A stretch of DNA of 64,000 nucleotides from Oscillospiraceae bacterium (GCA_021203065.1 JAJQBX010000032.1:62001-126000), one strand, 5' to 3'; numbered from the stretch's first letter, positions 26,214 through 35,985 are shown. Notes: generated by a model not told the origin, from the letters alone. Program-made: numbers and translations.

Positions 26214-27620
26214 ATGAAAAAACTGTTATCTCTAATCTTAGTCATCACTTTAACTCTGACCCTCTTTGCCTCCTGCGGCAAAACAGAAAAAGCCCTGACC
26301 TCGGCAGAGCTCTTGGACCTTGGCGAGAAGTATCTTTTAGACCTTGACTACGAGCAAGCGATTGTTTACTTTAATAAGGTTATCGAGGTTGAGCCAAAGA
26401 ACAAGTCAGCCTATCTCGGCTTGGCAGAAGCCTATGTCGGCTTAGGTGACACCGAATCAGCCATCGACATCCTCGAAACTGCGCTTGATGTCTTTTCTGA
26501 CGACAACACCACCCTCCTTGAAATCTACGCCAGACTTGCCGAAATTGACTCGGGCAACTATGTCTGGTACATAGAACCGGCGCAGGTCTATATCAGCCTT
26601 GACAACACTGACAGCGCAATTATAGTTCTTGAACAAGGCTTGGAAAACGCCTCAAGGACAGAAGAAATCGAAGAACTCCTTTCCGAGCTCTTGGGAGAAA
26701 CCGAGGAGGAAACTGAGGTTGATGAGATAGAGGAAGTAGCAGAAGAAGTTGAAGATGAGCCGATTTTTGTTACTTCTGAAATATACTACTATGATTTTGA
26801 TGGTAGCATTATTGGCTGGTATGAATACGAATACGATTCAAATGGAAATCAGATAAAGGCTGCCTACTATGATTCTGATGGAAATGCTACTTGGTGGCGT
26901 GAATATGAATACGATTCGAACAGTAACTGCATAAAAGAAATCCATTACAATAATCCTGACGGAAGCGTTAGTAACTGGTGGGAAATCGAGTACGATTCAG
27001 ATGGAAACGAGATAAAATCGGTTAACTACGATGGTGATGGAAACATTACCTGTTGGCATGAATACGAATACGATTCAGATGGAAATCAAATAAAGCATGC
27101 CTACTATGATTCTGATGGAAACGTAAGCTCTTGGTCTGAATACGAATACGATTTTAACGGGAATGTGATAGAGACTATTGAATACGGTTCTGACGGCAAT
27201 AGTTACCTGACAAAATATGAATACGACTCAAGCGGTAATAAATTGAAGAGTATAAGCTATGACTCTAATGGAAATATCATCTATTGGTATGAGAGCGAGT
27301 ACGACTCATATGGCAATGAAGTAAAGTGGACCAGTTATAGTCCTGATGGGAGCGTTAGCTGTTGGGATGAATACGAATATGATTCTAACGGGAACATGAC
27401 AGTGTATGCAGAATACGATTCTGATGGGGATAGTTATTTGACAAAATATGAATACGACTCAAATGGGAATCTGACAATGGCATATTACCCTGATTGTACA
27501 TACGAGTACGAGTACGAGTACGAATATGACTCAGTGGGCAAAATAATCGGTCGCAAGATTATGCGTTACAATTCCAGCGGAGTTTTAAGCATCATTACCT
27601 ACCAAACCCGCATCAACTAA
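26214..27620 (+). CDS. TPR lipoprotein with YD-like repeat tail
   Basis: 468 residues from the ATG at 26214, set by GGAGGA at 26201-26206. The signal peptide ends in LFASC with the lipid-bearing Cys at 21. TPR units cover ~27-160 (LDLGEKYLLDLDYEQAIVYF, AYLGLAEAYVGLGD). A Glu-rich linker (~160-185) leads into PIFVTS and then about nine repeats of ~26 residues built on YEYDSNGNxIKxxxYDSDGN. These resemble the YD motif of RHS/teneurin proteins but no toxin or protease core follows. The protein ends in ITYQTRIN. It is predicted to be an outer-leaflet surface protein; its ligand is unknown. Confidence 0.82.
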   Translation: MKKLLSLILVITLTLTLFASCGKTEKALTSAELLDLGEKYLLDLDYEQAIVYFNKVIEVEPKNKSAYLGLAEAYVGLGDTESAIDILETALDVFSDDNTTLLEIYARLAEIDSGNYVWYIEPAQVYISLDNTDSAIIVLEQGLENASRTEEIEELLSELLGETEEETEVDEIEEVAEEVEDEPIFVTSEIYYYDFDGSIIGWYEYEYDSNGNQIKAAYYDSDGNATWWREYEYDSNSNCIKEIHYNNPDGSVSNWWEIEYDSDGNEIKSVNYDGDGNITCWHEYEYDSDGNQIKHAYYDSDGNVSSWSEYEYDFNGNVIETIEYGSDGNSYLTKYEYDSSGNKLKSISYDSNGNIIYWYESEYDSYGNEVKWTSYSPDGSVSCWDEYEYDSNGNMTVYAEYDSDGDSYLTKYEYDSNGNLTMAYYPDCTYEYEYEYEYDSVGKIIGRKIMRYNSSGVLSIITYQTRIN

Positions 27621-27636
27621 TCAGGAGGAACACAAA

Positions 27637-28848
27637 ATGAAAAAGCTATTATCCCTAATCCTATCCGTCACGCTGATCCTGACGACATTCACCTCCTGTG
27701 AAGCCATCGACAAAGCTTTAGCTTCGACATACCTGAACCTTGGCGAGAAGTACCTTGATGATTTTGATTATGAGAACGCCATAGTCTATTTCAACAAGCT
27801 CATTGACGTTGAGCCTGATGCCGAAGCCGCCTACCTTGGCTTGGCAGAAGCGTATATCGCATTGGATGATATTGATTCGGCGATAGATATTTTAGAGCAG
27901 GGGATAGCGGTGGTTGCTGATGCGGCTGAGCTGGAGGCAAGGCTTGAAGAATTGTCTGATGGACAGGTCGTCAGTGAGGAGCCTACGGAGTATGATGCCG
28001 ACTATAGCAGCCAGTATTCATATCTGTTCACAACCGTCGATGTCGATAATACTGATTTGGGAACGGGCAGCCTTATACTTGTCAACAGCAGCCATCCTCT
28101 TATGAATGAAGTTTCGGAGGATGACCTGATTAATATTTATGGCGAAAAAGCCAGCGATGTAATAGCCACTTTTGCTGATTATGATATTGACGTTTATGAT
28201 GGTGCATTTCTGCTCTCTGATGCTATGGAAGCTACCGAAGAAATGACGTCAGATCACTTGTATTCTGATATGATAATCAGCAAAGGCTATCAACCATATT
28301 CTCATTCAACAGAGATTAATGACGAGGATGTCGATGACTGCTATTATGAGCATCACACAGGTCTTTCAATTGATTTTCAGACCGTTACAATACAGGAGGA
28401 AACCGTAACTGTGGCAGGAATCGAGATGGAGGTTGAAACATGTACATATGGTGTATTCGATGGCACTGGCGAATACTCTTGGGTTCCGGAAAATTGCTAT
28501 AAGTTTGGGTATATACTCAGGTATCCGGAGGGCAAGGAGGAGTATACGCTCGTTGAAAGCCAGCCGTGGCATTATCGTTATGTTGGAATCCCACATGCAC
28601 AGATCATGTATGAATATGACATGTGTCTCGAGGAATATATTTCGTTCATCAAGAATTATACTATTGCTTCAGGCTTCCTGAGTGTAAGTGATGATGACGG
28701 TAATGATTATCTTATTTACTACGTCCCGATGTCAGATGGGGATACCACTACCATTTATATTCCTCTTCAGGATGATGGCGTCACCGCTTATCCTTACGAG
28801 ATTTCAGGAAACAATATTGACGGTTTTATCGTAACTGTCAAGCTCTAA
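27637..28848 (+). CDS. TPR lipoprotein with VanY-type D,D-carboxypeptidase domain
   Basis: 403 residues. Lipobox TFTSC with Cys21, then a short TPR region (~27-100) and an acidic linker. Residues ~135-345 match the M15B/VanY peptidase pattern: EHHTGLSIDF carries His239 and Asp246 in the SxHxxGxAxD position, and ESQPWHYRYVGIPHA carries the Glu and His312 of the second zinc motif. VanY-type enzymes trim the terminal D-Ala from peptidoglycan stem peptides. Here the catalytic domain is tethered to the membrane through the same head as the other lipoproteins of the locus, which ties the locus to the cell wall. The usual Ser of the first motif is replaced by Tyr-Glu, so activity should be tested. 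Confidence 0.8.
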   Translation: MKKLLSLILSVTLILTTFTSCEAIDKALASTYLNLGEKYLDDFDYENAIVYFNKLIDVEPDAEAAYLGLAEAYIALDDIDSAIDILEQGIAVVADAAELEARLEELSDGQVVSEEPTEYDADYSSQYSYLFTTVDVDNTDLGTGSLILVNSSHPLMNEVSEDDLINIYGEKASDVIATFADYDIDVYDGAFLLSDAMEATEEMTSDHLYSDMIISKGYQPYSHSTEINDEDVDDCYYEHHTGLSIDFQTVTIQEETVTVAGIEMEVETCTYGVFDGTGEYSWVPENCYKFGYILRYPEGKEEYTLVESQPWHYRYVGIPHAQIMYEYDMCLEEYISFIKNYTIASGFLSVSDDDGNDYLIYYVPMSDGDTTTIYIPLQDDGVTAYPYEISGNNIDGFIVTVKL

Positions 28849-28872
28849 AATATACAGATAGAGGTAAAAACT

Positions 28873-30957
28873 ATGGCACAGGATATTTTACAGAATGTAT
28901 GGTCCGAATGGACGGTAACAAAGGAAATCGGGCGCGGGTCGTTCGGGACGGTTTATGAGGCTGTCAGGTCTGACCACGGAGTGCAGAGCAAGGCGGCGGT
29001 TAAGGTTATAACCATTCCGTCGGACAAGTCTGAGGTGGACTCTTTGCGCTCGGAGGGGATGACCGCCGATGGCACGAGAACCTATTTTATGAACATAGTC
29101 AACGACTTCGTCAGCGAGGTTCAGCTGATGGAGACGTTCAAGGGTATGCAGAATATAGTCAGCGTCGAAGATTATCGTGTAATGGAGAAGAAAGACTCCG
29201 TCGGCTGGGACATCTTCATCAGAATGGAGCTTCTGACTCCGTTCAACACCTACATACAGGGCAAAAAGATGACCGAAAAAGAAGTCATCAAGCTTGGTGT
29301 CGACATCTGCACTGCACTTGAAATCTGTGCGCAAAGAAATATCATCCACCGTGACATCAAGCCGGAGAATATCTTCATCAACGACTTCGGTTATTTCAAG
29401 CTGGGCGATTTCGGTATTGCAAGAAAGCTCGAAAACGTCACCGGAGGTCTTTCGCAGAAAGGCACCTATAACTACATGGCTCCCGAAATAGCCACCGGCA
29501 GGTACTATGACGCCACCGTTGATATTTATTCTTTGGGAATAGTTCTCTACCGGCTTCTCAACGACAACCGTCTTCCGTTCATCACGGAGGAGCAGATGTT
29601 CAACCCAAATGAACGTCAGAAAGCAGTCGACAGACGCTTCCACGGCGAACCCTTGCCTGTTCCGAAGAACGCCTCGCCTGCTATGACGGATGTAATTCTT
29701 AGGGCGTGTGCCCATAATCCGAAAGATCGCTATGCAACCGCTACAGAATTTAAGAATGCGTTGCTTGAAGTAGAGAAGAGCTGTGAAGCAAGTCTCTTAG
29801 ACATCGATTCGAAAGCCGCTGAAGTTGCTGACACTGCACCCAGTGATATAAATACAGATAATACACCTGTTCCGGAGACAGTTGTGGAAGCTGATGATAA
29901 GACCGAACTTATAGATAAAACCGGGCTGGTTGAGCCCGTCCCGCTCCCAAAGGTAATAAACAATGCCCCCAAAAAGCGGAAAAAGAAGCCAGTGGTGATA
30001 GCGGCAGTCTGCGTTTGCCTTGTGGCAGTGATAATAGTTGGAATTGCACTTGTGGCAAGTGGTGGCTTGTCCATCTGTACTGCGTATCTTGACAATGATT
30101 GCATTCGCAACCCGGTATTTGACAAAACTGAAATTACTGAAATAGTTTTTCTTGATTCTCTTTCAACCTATCCAAGTGGTGCGTGGGACTTCTCAACAAA
30201 CAAGGATTACAGCGTCATAGGCTGGCTTGATGGCACATGTCTCTATGTTGCCGGAGATGGAGGAGTAATAGCCGGCAAAGACATGAGCAATATGTTTTCA
30301 GGCTACACGTCACTTACCAGCATCAGTTTCAAAGGCTTTGATACCTCAAATGCTACCAACATGAGTGGTTTGTTCGAGAATTGCAGTTCTCTCACATCGC
30401 TCAGTTTGGACAGCCCAAGTTCAAAGGGCTTCGTTACTTCAAAAGTAACTGATATGAGCAGCATGTTCTACAATTGCAGTTCCCTCACGTCGCTTAGCCT
30501 CAGTAGTATGAATACTTCGAAAGTTGTCAATATGAGCAACATGTTCAATAATTGTAGCTCTCTCACGTCTCTTTATATAAGTAAATTTAACACCTCAAAA
30601 GTAACTGATATGAGCTATATGTTCTGCGGCTGTAGTTCTCTCACATCTCTCTATGTTAGCTATGATACTTCAAGTGTAACTAATATGAACAGTATGTTTA
30701 GATATTGCAGTTCTCTTACATCTCTTTCTGTAAGCAGCTTTGACACTTCAAATGTTACCGATATGAGTTATATGTTTGCCGATTGTAGTTCTCTTGAGTC
30801 TCTTAATGTAAGTAATTTTAGTTTTAATTCTTCTGCAGTCACTGATATGAAATATATGTTCTACAACTGTTCGTCTCTGACAACCCTAACCATGTTCGAA
30901 TACAACACATATAGTGACAACACTAAGAACATGTTTAAAGGCACCATTTTCGAATAA
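28873..30957 (+). CDS. Receptor-like Ser/Thr kinase with BspA/DUF285-repeat ectodomain
   Basis: 694 residues. The kinase domain is ~16-300: IGRGSFGTVYEA, AAVKVI, HRDIKPENIF with His159, LGDFGIARK, and APEIATGRYYDATVD. A linker (~300-370) leads to a single membrane segment at ~373-396. The outside part begins with the module LDNDCIRNPVFDKTEITEI...GWLDGTCLYVAGDGG, then about seven repeats of the form NCSSLTSLxxSxFDTSxVTDMSxMF, ending in NMFKGTIFE. The same ectodomain occurs on lipoproteins at 41931, 45954 and 47623. All kinase catalytic residues look intact. It takes the place that PASTA kinases hold in other Firmicutes, but with a leucine-rich-like sensor. Confidence 0.92.
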   Translation: MAQDILQNVWSEWTVTKEIGRGSFGTVYEAVRSDHGVQSKAAVKVITIPSDKSEVDSLRSEGMTADGTRTYFMNIVNDFVSEVQLMETFKGMQNIVSVEDYRVMEKKDSVGWDIFIRMELLTPFNTYIQGKKMTEKEVIKLGVDICTALEICAQRNIIHRDIKPENIFINDFGYFKLGDFGIARKLENVTGGLSQKGTYNYMAPEIATGRYYDATVDIYSLGIVLYRLLNDNRLPFITEEQMFNPNERQKAVDRRFHGEPLPVPKNASPAMTDVILRACAHNPKDRYATATEFKNALLEVEKSCEASLLDIDSKAAEVADTAPSDINTDNTPVPETVVEADDKTELIDKTGLVEPVPLPKVINNAPKKRKKKPVVIAAVCVCLVAVIIVGIALVASGGLSICTAYLDNDCIRNPVFDKTEITEIVFLDSLSTYPSGAWDFSTNKDYSVIGWLDGTCLYVAGDGGVIAGKDMSNMFSGYTSLTSISFKGFDTSNATNMSGLFENCSSLTSLSLDSPSSKGFVTSKVTDMSSMFYNCSSLTSLSLSSMNTSKVVNMSNMFNNCSSLTSLYISKFNTSKVTDMSYMFCGCSSLTSLYVSYDTSSVTNMNSMFRYCSSLTSLSVSSFDTSNVTDMSYMFADCSSLESLNVSNFSFNSSAVTDMKYMFYNCSSLTTLTMFEYNTYSDNTKNMFKGTIFE

Positions 30958-30973
30958 AAAAGGAGTACATATT

Positions 30974-32215
30974 ATGAAAAAGCTATTATCCCTGATCCTA
31001 ATAATAACCCTCACCCTCACCCTCTTCGCCTCCTGCGGCAAAACCGAAGAAGCCTTGACTGCCGCTGAGCTCTTAGATCTCGGCGAGAAGTATCTTCTTG
31101 ACATGGACTATGAGCAGGCGATTGTCTACTTCAACAAGGTTATCGAAGTAGAGCCGAAGAACAAGTCAGCCTATCTCGGCTTAGCAGAAGCGTATGTAGG
31201 TGCTGGCGATACTGATAGTGCAGTTGAGGCATTACAAACAGCTTTAGAAGCATTTTCTGATGACAGTGAAGCAAGAATTGCTTTCTTGGAAAAGCTTATA
31301 GAGATTGACCCGACTAACGAAGAATGGTACATAGAACTGGCGCAGATATATGTAGATAACGGCGACACGGATAAGGCTATTGAAATACTGCAAAGTGGGG
31401 CAATAAGCGTCAGTGATGCTACCAAAATAATAGAGATGTTTTATTCTATTTTTGAGATAAATACATCAAGTTCGAATATTCAATATTTTGACGATGGCAG
31501 TTGGGTTGAGTACGAGTATGGTTCTTACGGGATGCTGAAAAAAGCAACGTACTATAAAGCTGATGGAACCCTATGGCAAATAAGCGAGTTTGACTCAAAT
31601 GGTCGGGAAGAAAAAAATACAAACTACTATTACTATACGGACAATGGTTTTTGGACTGAAACCCTGTTTGAGTATGATGAAAACGGTAATAAGATAAAAG
31701 AAATATATTACTACTACGATGAAAATGATCTTACGTCATGGAGTGAGGCGAGCTTTAATTCAAGTGGAAAGGTAATAGAGTCTATTGGCTATGATAGTGA
31801 TGGAGTAATATCAGGATGGTCAGAGTATGAGTATGATGAGGAAGGCAACAGAATTAAAGATATTACAAGAAGGTCTGATGGAAGCATATACGATGTCACA
31901 GAATTTGAATCAAATGGTCGATGGATAAAGTCGACGACCTATAATTCTGATGGTAGCGTGATGATGTGGTCTGAGTTTGAATACGAGGACGGTGTGTATA
32001 GTCATTGGAAACGATCAATTGTTTATGGTTCGTATGGTTATACTATATATGAGTACGACTCAAACTTTAATGAGACAAAAAATACCGTCTATGACAAGTA
32101 TGGGAACATAGAGGGTTGGAATGAATATGAATACGATGAAGATGGTAACCGAATAAAGTGGTTATGTTATGATTCAAATGGCAATGTAGTTAACTCTTGG
32201 GTAAAAGAAGAATAG
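30974..32215 (+). CDS. TPR lipoprotein with YD-like repeat tail
   Basis: 413 residues from the ATG at 30974 after AAAAGGAG. The signal peptide ends LFASC (Cys21). TPR units span ~27-155, nearly identical to those of the gene at 26214 for the first ~75 residues (LGEKYLLDMDYEQAIVYF). The tail (~165-413) has irregular YD-like repeats such as WSEYEYDEEGNRIKDITRRSDGS and WNEYEYDEDGNRIKWLCYDS. It lacks the Glu-rich linker and the YQxxxN ending of its relatives, finishing in VNSWVKEE, so the last capping repeat may be missing. It lies between the BspA receptor kinase and the FHA-ABC fusion gene. Confidence 0.8.
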   Translation: MKKLLSLILIITLTLTLFASCGKTEEALTAAELLDLGEKYLLDMDYEQAIVYFNKVIEVEPKNKSAYLGLAEAYVGAGDTDSAVEALQTALEAFSDDSEARIAFLEKLIEIDPTNEEWYIELAQIYVDNGDTDKAIEILQSGAISVSDATKIIEMFYSIFEINTSSSNIQYFDDGSWVEYEYGSYGMLKKATYYKADGTLWQISEFDSNGREEKNTNYYYYTDNGFWTETLFEYDENGNKIKEIYYYYDENDLTSWSEASFNSSGKVIESIGYDSDGVISGWSEYEYDEEGNRIKDITRRSDGSIYDVTEFESNGRWIKSTTYNSDGSVMMWSEFEYEDGVYSHWKRSIVYGSYGYTIYEYDSNFNETKNTVYDKYGNIEGWNEYEYDEDGNRIKWLCYDSNGNVVNSWVKEE

Positions 32216-32250
32216 ACTCTAAAATATAATTATAGACAGGACGTGAAATC

Positions 32251-34581
32251 ATGAATAATTACGACGACAGGACAACCCTTTATCGGATGGGGCGGACACC
32301 GCAGACTGGGGTGGTGGTTACTGTGTTTGATGGGCAGAGTAACCTTATCAGCTTTGAGCTGGACAGCTTTGGGAAGGACACCGTTTCCTTTGGACGAGGA
32401 GAGGGTGTGGATGTCAGGCTGACTTCTAAGCTGGTCACGCATTCGAAGCCGCATGGATTCTTTGTAAGACGGGGCGGGCAGTGGTTTGTGGAGGATAATG
32501 CCAGTACTAACGGGCTTATCTACAACAATATGTCCGTGGCTTCGATTGCTGTCAGTGATGGCGAGTTTGTGAGAATCGATGACGGAATCGAGACCATCAG
32601 CGAGGGTGTTCTGATGGTGTTCTCTGCAGGGGACTCCAATAACAAATGGCGCACATATCCGATGAGCGGAGCGAGCGAGTACACGATAGGCAGAGACCAT
32701 ACCTGTGACATTGTGCTTCCGCATATCAGTGTTTCAAAGCTCCACGCAAAGATAATCTATGAGTACGATGGTTACTACATAATGGATTGCGGCAGTACAA
32801 ACGGCGTGGTTCTGAACGGCAGACGTCTCACCGGGAAAGAAAAGCTCCACGAAAAAGACGTAATCACAATCACCAACTCAAAGCTTATCTTCACATCCTC
32901 GGCTCTTCATTACTGCTGCTATATGAGCGGCATCAATGTAGATGCTGTCAACGTGGTGATAAAGCGCAGAGACAAGAAAACCCGGAAGCTCTTTACAACC
33001 TGCAATAATGTGAGCCTGAATATAAAGCCGGGCGAGCTTGTCGCAATAATCGGCGGTTCGGGAGCGGGTAAGTCAACGGTTCTGGAAGCGATGTGCGGTT
33101 ATCTTCATCCCGCATCCGGTGAGGTCTATATAAATGGTGTTGACCTCTATAAGAATTTCGATTCCCTGAAACAGCTGATAGGCTATGTTCCCCAGTCGGA
33201 TATAGTATACGATAATCTGACTCTCAAGGATATGCTTTCCTATGCCGCAAAGCTCCGTCTTCCGAAAGATACTACCGCCGAAGAGCGTGAAAACGCCGTA
33301 GACCGGGCGATCGAGATTGTTGAACTGACCGAGAAGAGGACAAGCTATATCAAGGCTCTCAGCGGCGGTCAGAGAAAAAGGGCGAGTATAGCTGTTGAGC
33401 TTCTTTCCGACCCGAATCTTATATTCCTTGATGAACCGTCGTCGGGACTCGACCCGGGAACCGAGAGAAACCTCATGCACTCGCTTCGGGAGATGGCAGA
33501 CCGCGGCAAGACGGTAATCCTCGTCACCCACAGTACTCTGCAATTAAAGCTATGCGACAAGATAGTCTTCATGGGCAAGGGCGGTAATCTCTGCTATTTC
33601 GGAAACTATGATTCAGCACTCAACTTCTTCGGAGTCGATGATATTGTAGACATCTATAACCTCATAACTGATAATGCGCCTGCGTGGAGCAGTAAATATC
33701 AGTCTATGCAAAAATTGTCCCATCGTCGTGACGGCGAGCTCGACACATCCCGTTCAAAGAGGCGCAAGAGGGGACAGCTATTCGTCCTTAGCCGCAGATA
33801 TTTCAAACTGGTCATCAATGACCGACAGAGGCTGCTTCTGCTTCTACTGATGGCACCGCTACTGGCATATCTTATATCACTTGTAGCGGACGGAGAGCAG
33901 TTTGAGCAGTACGACATGACCCAGAGCCTACTGTTTGCCCTTTCCTGCTCTGCGTTCTGGGTGGGAATGTTCAATGCTATTCAGGAGATATGTAAAGAGC
34001 GGACGATACTGAAAAGAGAATACATGACCGGTCTTTCTCTTAATTCGTACATACTCTCCAAAGTGATAGTTTTAGGAACAATGTGCCTCGTTCAGAGCGT
34101 ATTGATTATGGCAGTATTTACGCTCACTATCGGTTTGCCGGAAGAGGGGCTCATGATGAATCCGTTCTTGGAGCTTCTGATAACAACGTTCTTAACCGCT
34201 GTATCGGCAACGGCTATGGGACTCTTTGTATCGTCTTTGTTCACAAACGCCGACAAAGCGATGATGGTTGCGCCGATACTGCTGATGCCGCAGATACTTT
34301 TCTCCGGACTTATCTTTACGCTCGATGGACCAACCGAGATAATCTCGTGGTTTGCGATCTGCCGTTGGAGCGTCGAGGGCTATGGCACAACAGCCAATCT
34401 CAATGACCTGCCGTTAAAACTACAACAGCAGGGAGTCCCGGTAACGCATGTGGCTGAGGACTTTTACGAGTACACGGTTGAGCATCTTCTGCACTCATGG
34501 GGAATACTCATCCTGTTCGGAATAGTATGTATAATTCTTGCGAGAATTGTACTGAGCTCGCTAAGAAAGGAGAAGTCATAA
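32251..34581 (+). CDS. FHA-FHA-ABC transporter fusion (ABCG-like)
   Basis: 776 residues. Two FHA domains lead: ~45-105 (SFGRGEGVDVRL, EDNASTNGLIYNN) and ~140-205 (YTIGRDHTCDIVL, SVSKLHAKI, CGSTNGVVLNGR). An ABC ATPase follows at ~240-455, with Walker A IGGSGAGKSTV, signature ALSGGQRKRASIAV and Walker B LIFLDEPSSGLDPG. An ABC2-type membrane domain with about six helices fills ~525-770. FHA domains bind phosphothreonine, so transport is expected to depend on the kinases of this locus. The order ATPase then membrane domain is that of ABCG half-transporters. The substrate is unknown. The stop codon abuts the next start. Confidence 0.93.
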   Translation: MNNYDDRTTLYRMGRTPQTGVVVTVFDGQSNLISFELDSFGKDTVSFGRGEGVDVRLTSKLVTHSKPHGFFVRRGGQWFVEDNASTNGLIYNNMSVASIAVSDGEFVRIDDGIETISEGVLMVFSAGDSNNKWRTYPMSGASEYTIGRDHTCDIVLPHISVSKLHAKIIYEYDGYYIMDCGSTNGVVLNGRRLTGKEKLHEKDVITITNSKLIFTSSALHYCCYMSGINVDAVNVVIKRRDKKTRKLFTTCNNVSLNIKPGELVAIIGGSGAGKSTVLEAMCGYLHPASGEVYINGVDLYKNFDSLKQLIGYVPQSDIVYDNLTLKDMLSYAAKLRLPKDTTAEERENAVDRAIEIVELTEKRTSYIKALSGGQRKRASIAVELLSDPNLIFLDEPSSGLDPGTERNLMHSLREMADRGKTVILVTHSTLQLKLCDKIVFMGKGGNLCYFGNYDSALNFFGVDDIVDIYNLITDNAPAWSSKYQSMQKLSHRRDGELDTSRSKRRKRGQLFVLSRRYFKLVINDRQRLLLLLLMAPLLAYLISLVADGEQFEQYDMTQSLLFALSCSAFWVGMFNAIQEICKERTILKREYMTGLSLNSYILSKVIVLGTMCLVQSVLIMAVFTLTIGLPEEGLMMNPFLELLITTFLTAVSATAMGLFVSSLFTNADKAMMVAPILLMPQILFSGLIFTLDGPTEIISWFAICRWSVEGYGTTANLNDLPLKLQQQGVPVTHVAEDFYEYTVEHLLHSWGILILFGIVCIILARIVLSSLRKEKS

Positions 34582-35868
34582 ATGCCTGATGACAGAATAG
34601 GCGGAACCGATTTCACCGAAATGGCATGGGAAAACTTCTATAATTCTGTTGATGATCCGGACTTTCAGAATGACGATGCAGGGCTGATTTTCGAATCGTT
34701 GTCAGAAAACCTTAAAGTCATCCCATTTGGTGATTACCTGAAAAGATATATTCACCGCATTTCCGGTATGACTGACGATTATCTCAGCATTCCGCTCAGT
34801 GAGTATCAGCAGATAATCAAGGATTCTTTCGAAGAAAACTGCACTCCTGTTTCGTTTGAGCCCACCACTGCACGCCTGAGTGCGCTTTCGAAAAACTGGC
34901 TTACACAGCAGACGGTGAGAAGGAACGTTGTATTCCTTCTGGGTTTCGGACTCAGAATGAGCGAAGCAGATGTAAACGATTTCTTGGAAAAGGCTTTGCA
35001 CGAGCATACATTCAACCCGAAAGATCCTTTTGAGGTCATCTGCTGGTACTGCTTCCGGAACGGCTTTTCCTATCCATCGTTCAAGTCACTGTGGGAACGC
35101 TACGAAAAGCTTGAAGTAAATGCAAAAGCCTCACAGAATGTTTTTGGTGACAGAACTACAGTTATCAGAACAGGAATGCAGAGCATTCGTGCTGAGGATG
35201 AGCTTTTTAACCATCTTGCCAAGCTCAGGAGCAGCAACGGTCTTTCAAGGATGAGTGTATCGTCTGAGCTACATTTCAGGCAGTTGTATAACGAATCCCG
35301 CATATGCGCAGCGGATATAATGAATAATCTCGAGGAAGAGCGTTTCCAGACGGAGTTTTACGAATACAGAGACACTCTTCTCAGAGACAACAGAATATCC
35401 GACGAAGAGCGTGTCCGCCGGCTGAATAAGAAGAGAGAAGAGAAAAAGCACTATTCAGCCGAAGACGTGACGGAAGCTGACTTTGAGAAAATCATCTGCT
35501 CTGCAGTTCCTGTCGGGGAGCACGGAAATCTTATGCCGGCAAAGGCGTCTTCTCTCAATCAGAGCTTCTATGGCAAACGATTCAGCCGTCAGCATATCAA
35601 CGATCTGCTGTCGAAAAAAGTCGAGGTCGACCGGTTTGACCTGATAACTCTTAACTTCTTCATCTTCTCACAGAAGCTTGACAGATATTCGAATAGTCTC
35701 AAGAGATATGATGCTTTTATCGACTCTACCAACGCAATTCTTAAGGATTGTTCCTTAGGTGAGCTCTACATAGCAAATCCCTATGAAAGCTTCATACTGA
35801 TGTGTATCCTTTCCAACGACCCACTTGGAACATATGCAGATGTTTTGGAGCTGTCATACAAGCAGTAG
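34582..35868 (+). CDS. Cytoplasmic protein of unknown function, coupled to FHA-ABC transporter
   Basis: 428 residues starting directly after the stop of the FHA-ABC gene with AAAGGAGA inside that gene as ribosome-binding site, so the two are translationally coupled. I do not recognise a domain. It has no signal peptide and no membrane segment and is rich in charged helices. Notable stretches are VVFLLGFGLRMSEADVNDFLEKAL near 115-138, PFEVICWYCFRNGF near 150, and a helical RxxRLNKKREEKK stretch near 280. The two-half arrangement around an Arg/Lys-rich helix suggests a scaffold or regulator. Its fixed place between the transporter and the zinc-ribbon genes argues that it serves the same pathway. 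Confidence 0.75.
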   Translation: MPDDRIGGTDFTEMAWENFYNSVDDPDFQNDDAGLIFESLSENLKVIPFGDYLKRYIHRISGMTDDYLSIPLSEYQQIIKDSFEENCTPVSFEPTTARLSALSKNWLTQQTVRRNVVFLLGFGLRMSEADVNDFLEKALHEHTFNPKDPFEVICWYCFRNGFSYPSFKSLWERYEKLEVNAKASQNVFGDRTTVIRTGMQSIRAEDELFNHLAKLRSSNGLSRMSVSSELHFRQLYNESRICAADIMNNLEEERFQTEFYEYRDTLLRDNRISDEERVRRLNKKREEKKHYSAEDVTEADFEKIICSAVPVGEHGNLMPAKASSLNQSFYGKRFSRQHINDLLSKKVEVDRFDLITLNFFIFSQKLDRYSNSLKRYDAFIDSTNAILKDCSLGELYIANPYESFILMCILSNDPLGTYADVLELSYKQ

Positions 35869-35885
35869 AATCCGTAAAACTCATT

Positions 35886-35965
35886 CTACAAAAGTCACAT
35901 CAACCATGGTATCATACTCATAGAGGATGATACTCAAATCAGTCCACAATCGCTCAAGAAGCGAT
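35886..35965 (+). promoter_or_regulatory. Possible internal promoter and hairpin within the locus
   Basis: This 117-bp gap is one of the two widest inside the locus. TGGTATCAT (35907-35915) is an extended -10 element with CTACA 19 bp upstream, the same layout as at 21851. Downstream, ATCGCT (35949-35954) and AGCGAT (35960-35965) form a 6-bp hairpin just before the AGGAGG ribosome-binding site. It could provide a second transcript start. Confidence 0.4.
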
Positions 35966-35985
35966 AAATATAGGAGGTAATTAAA

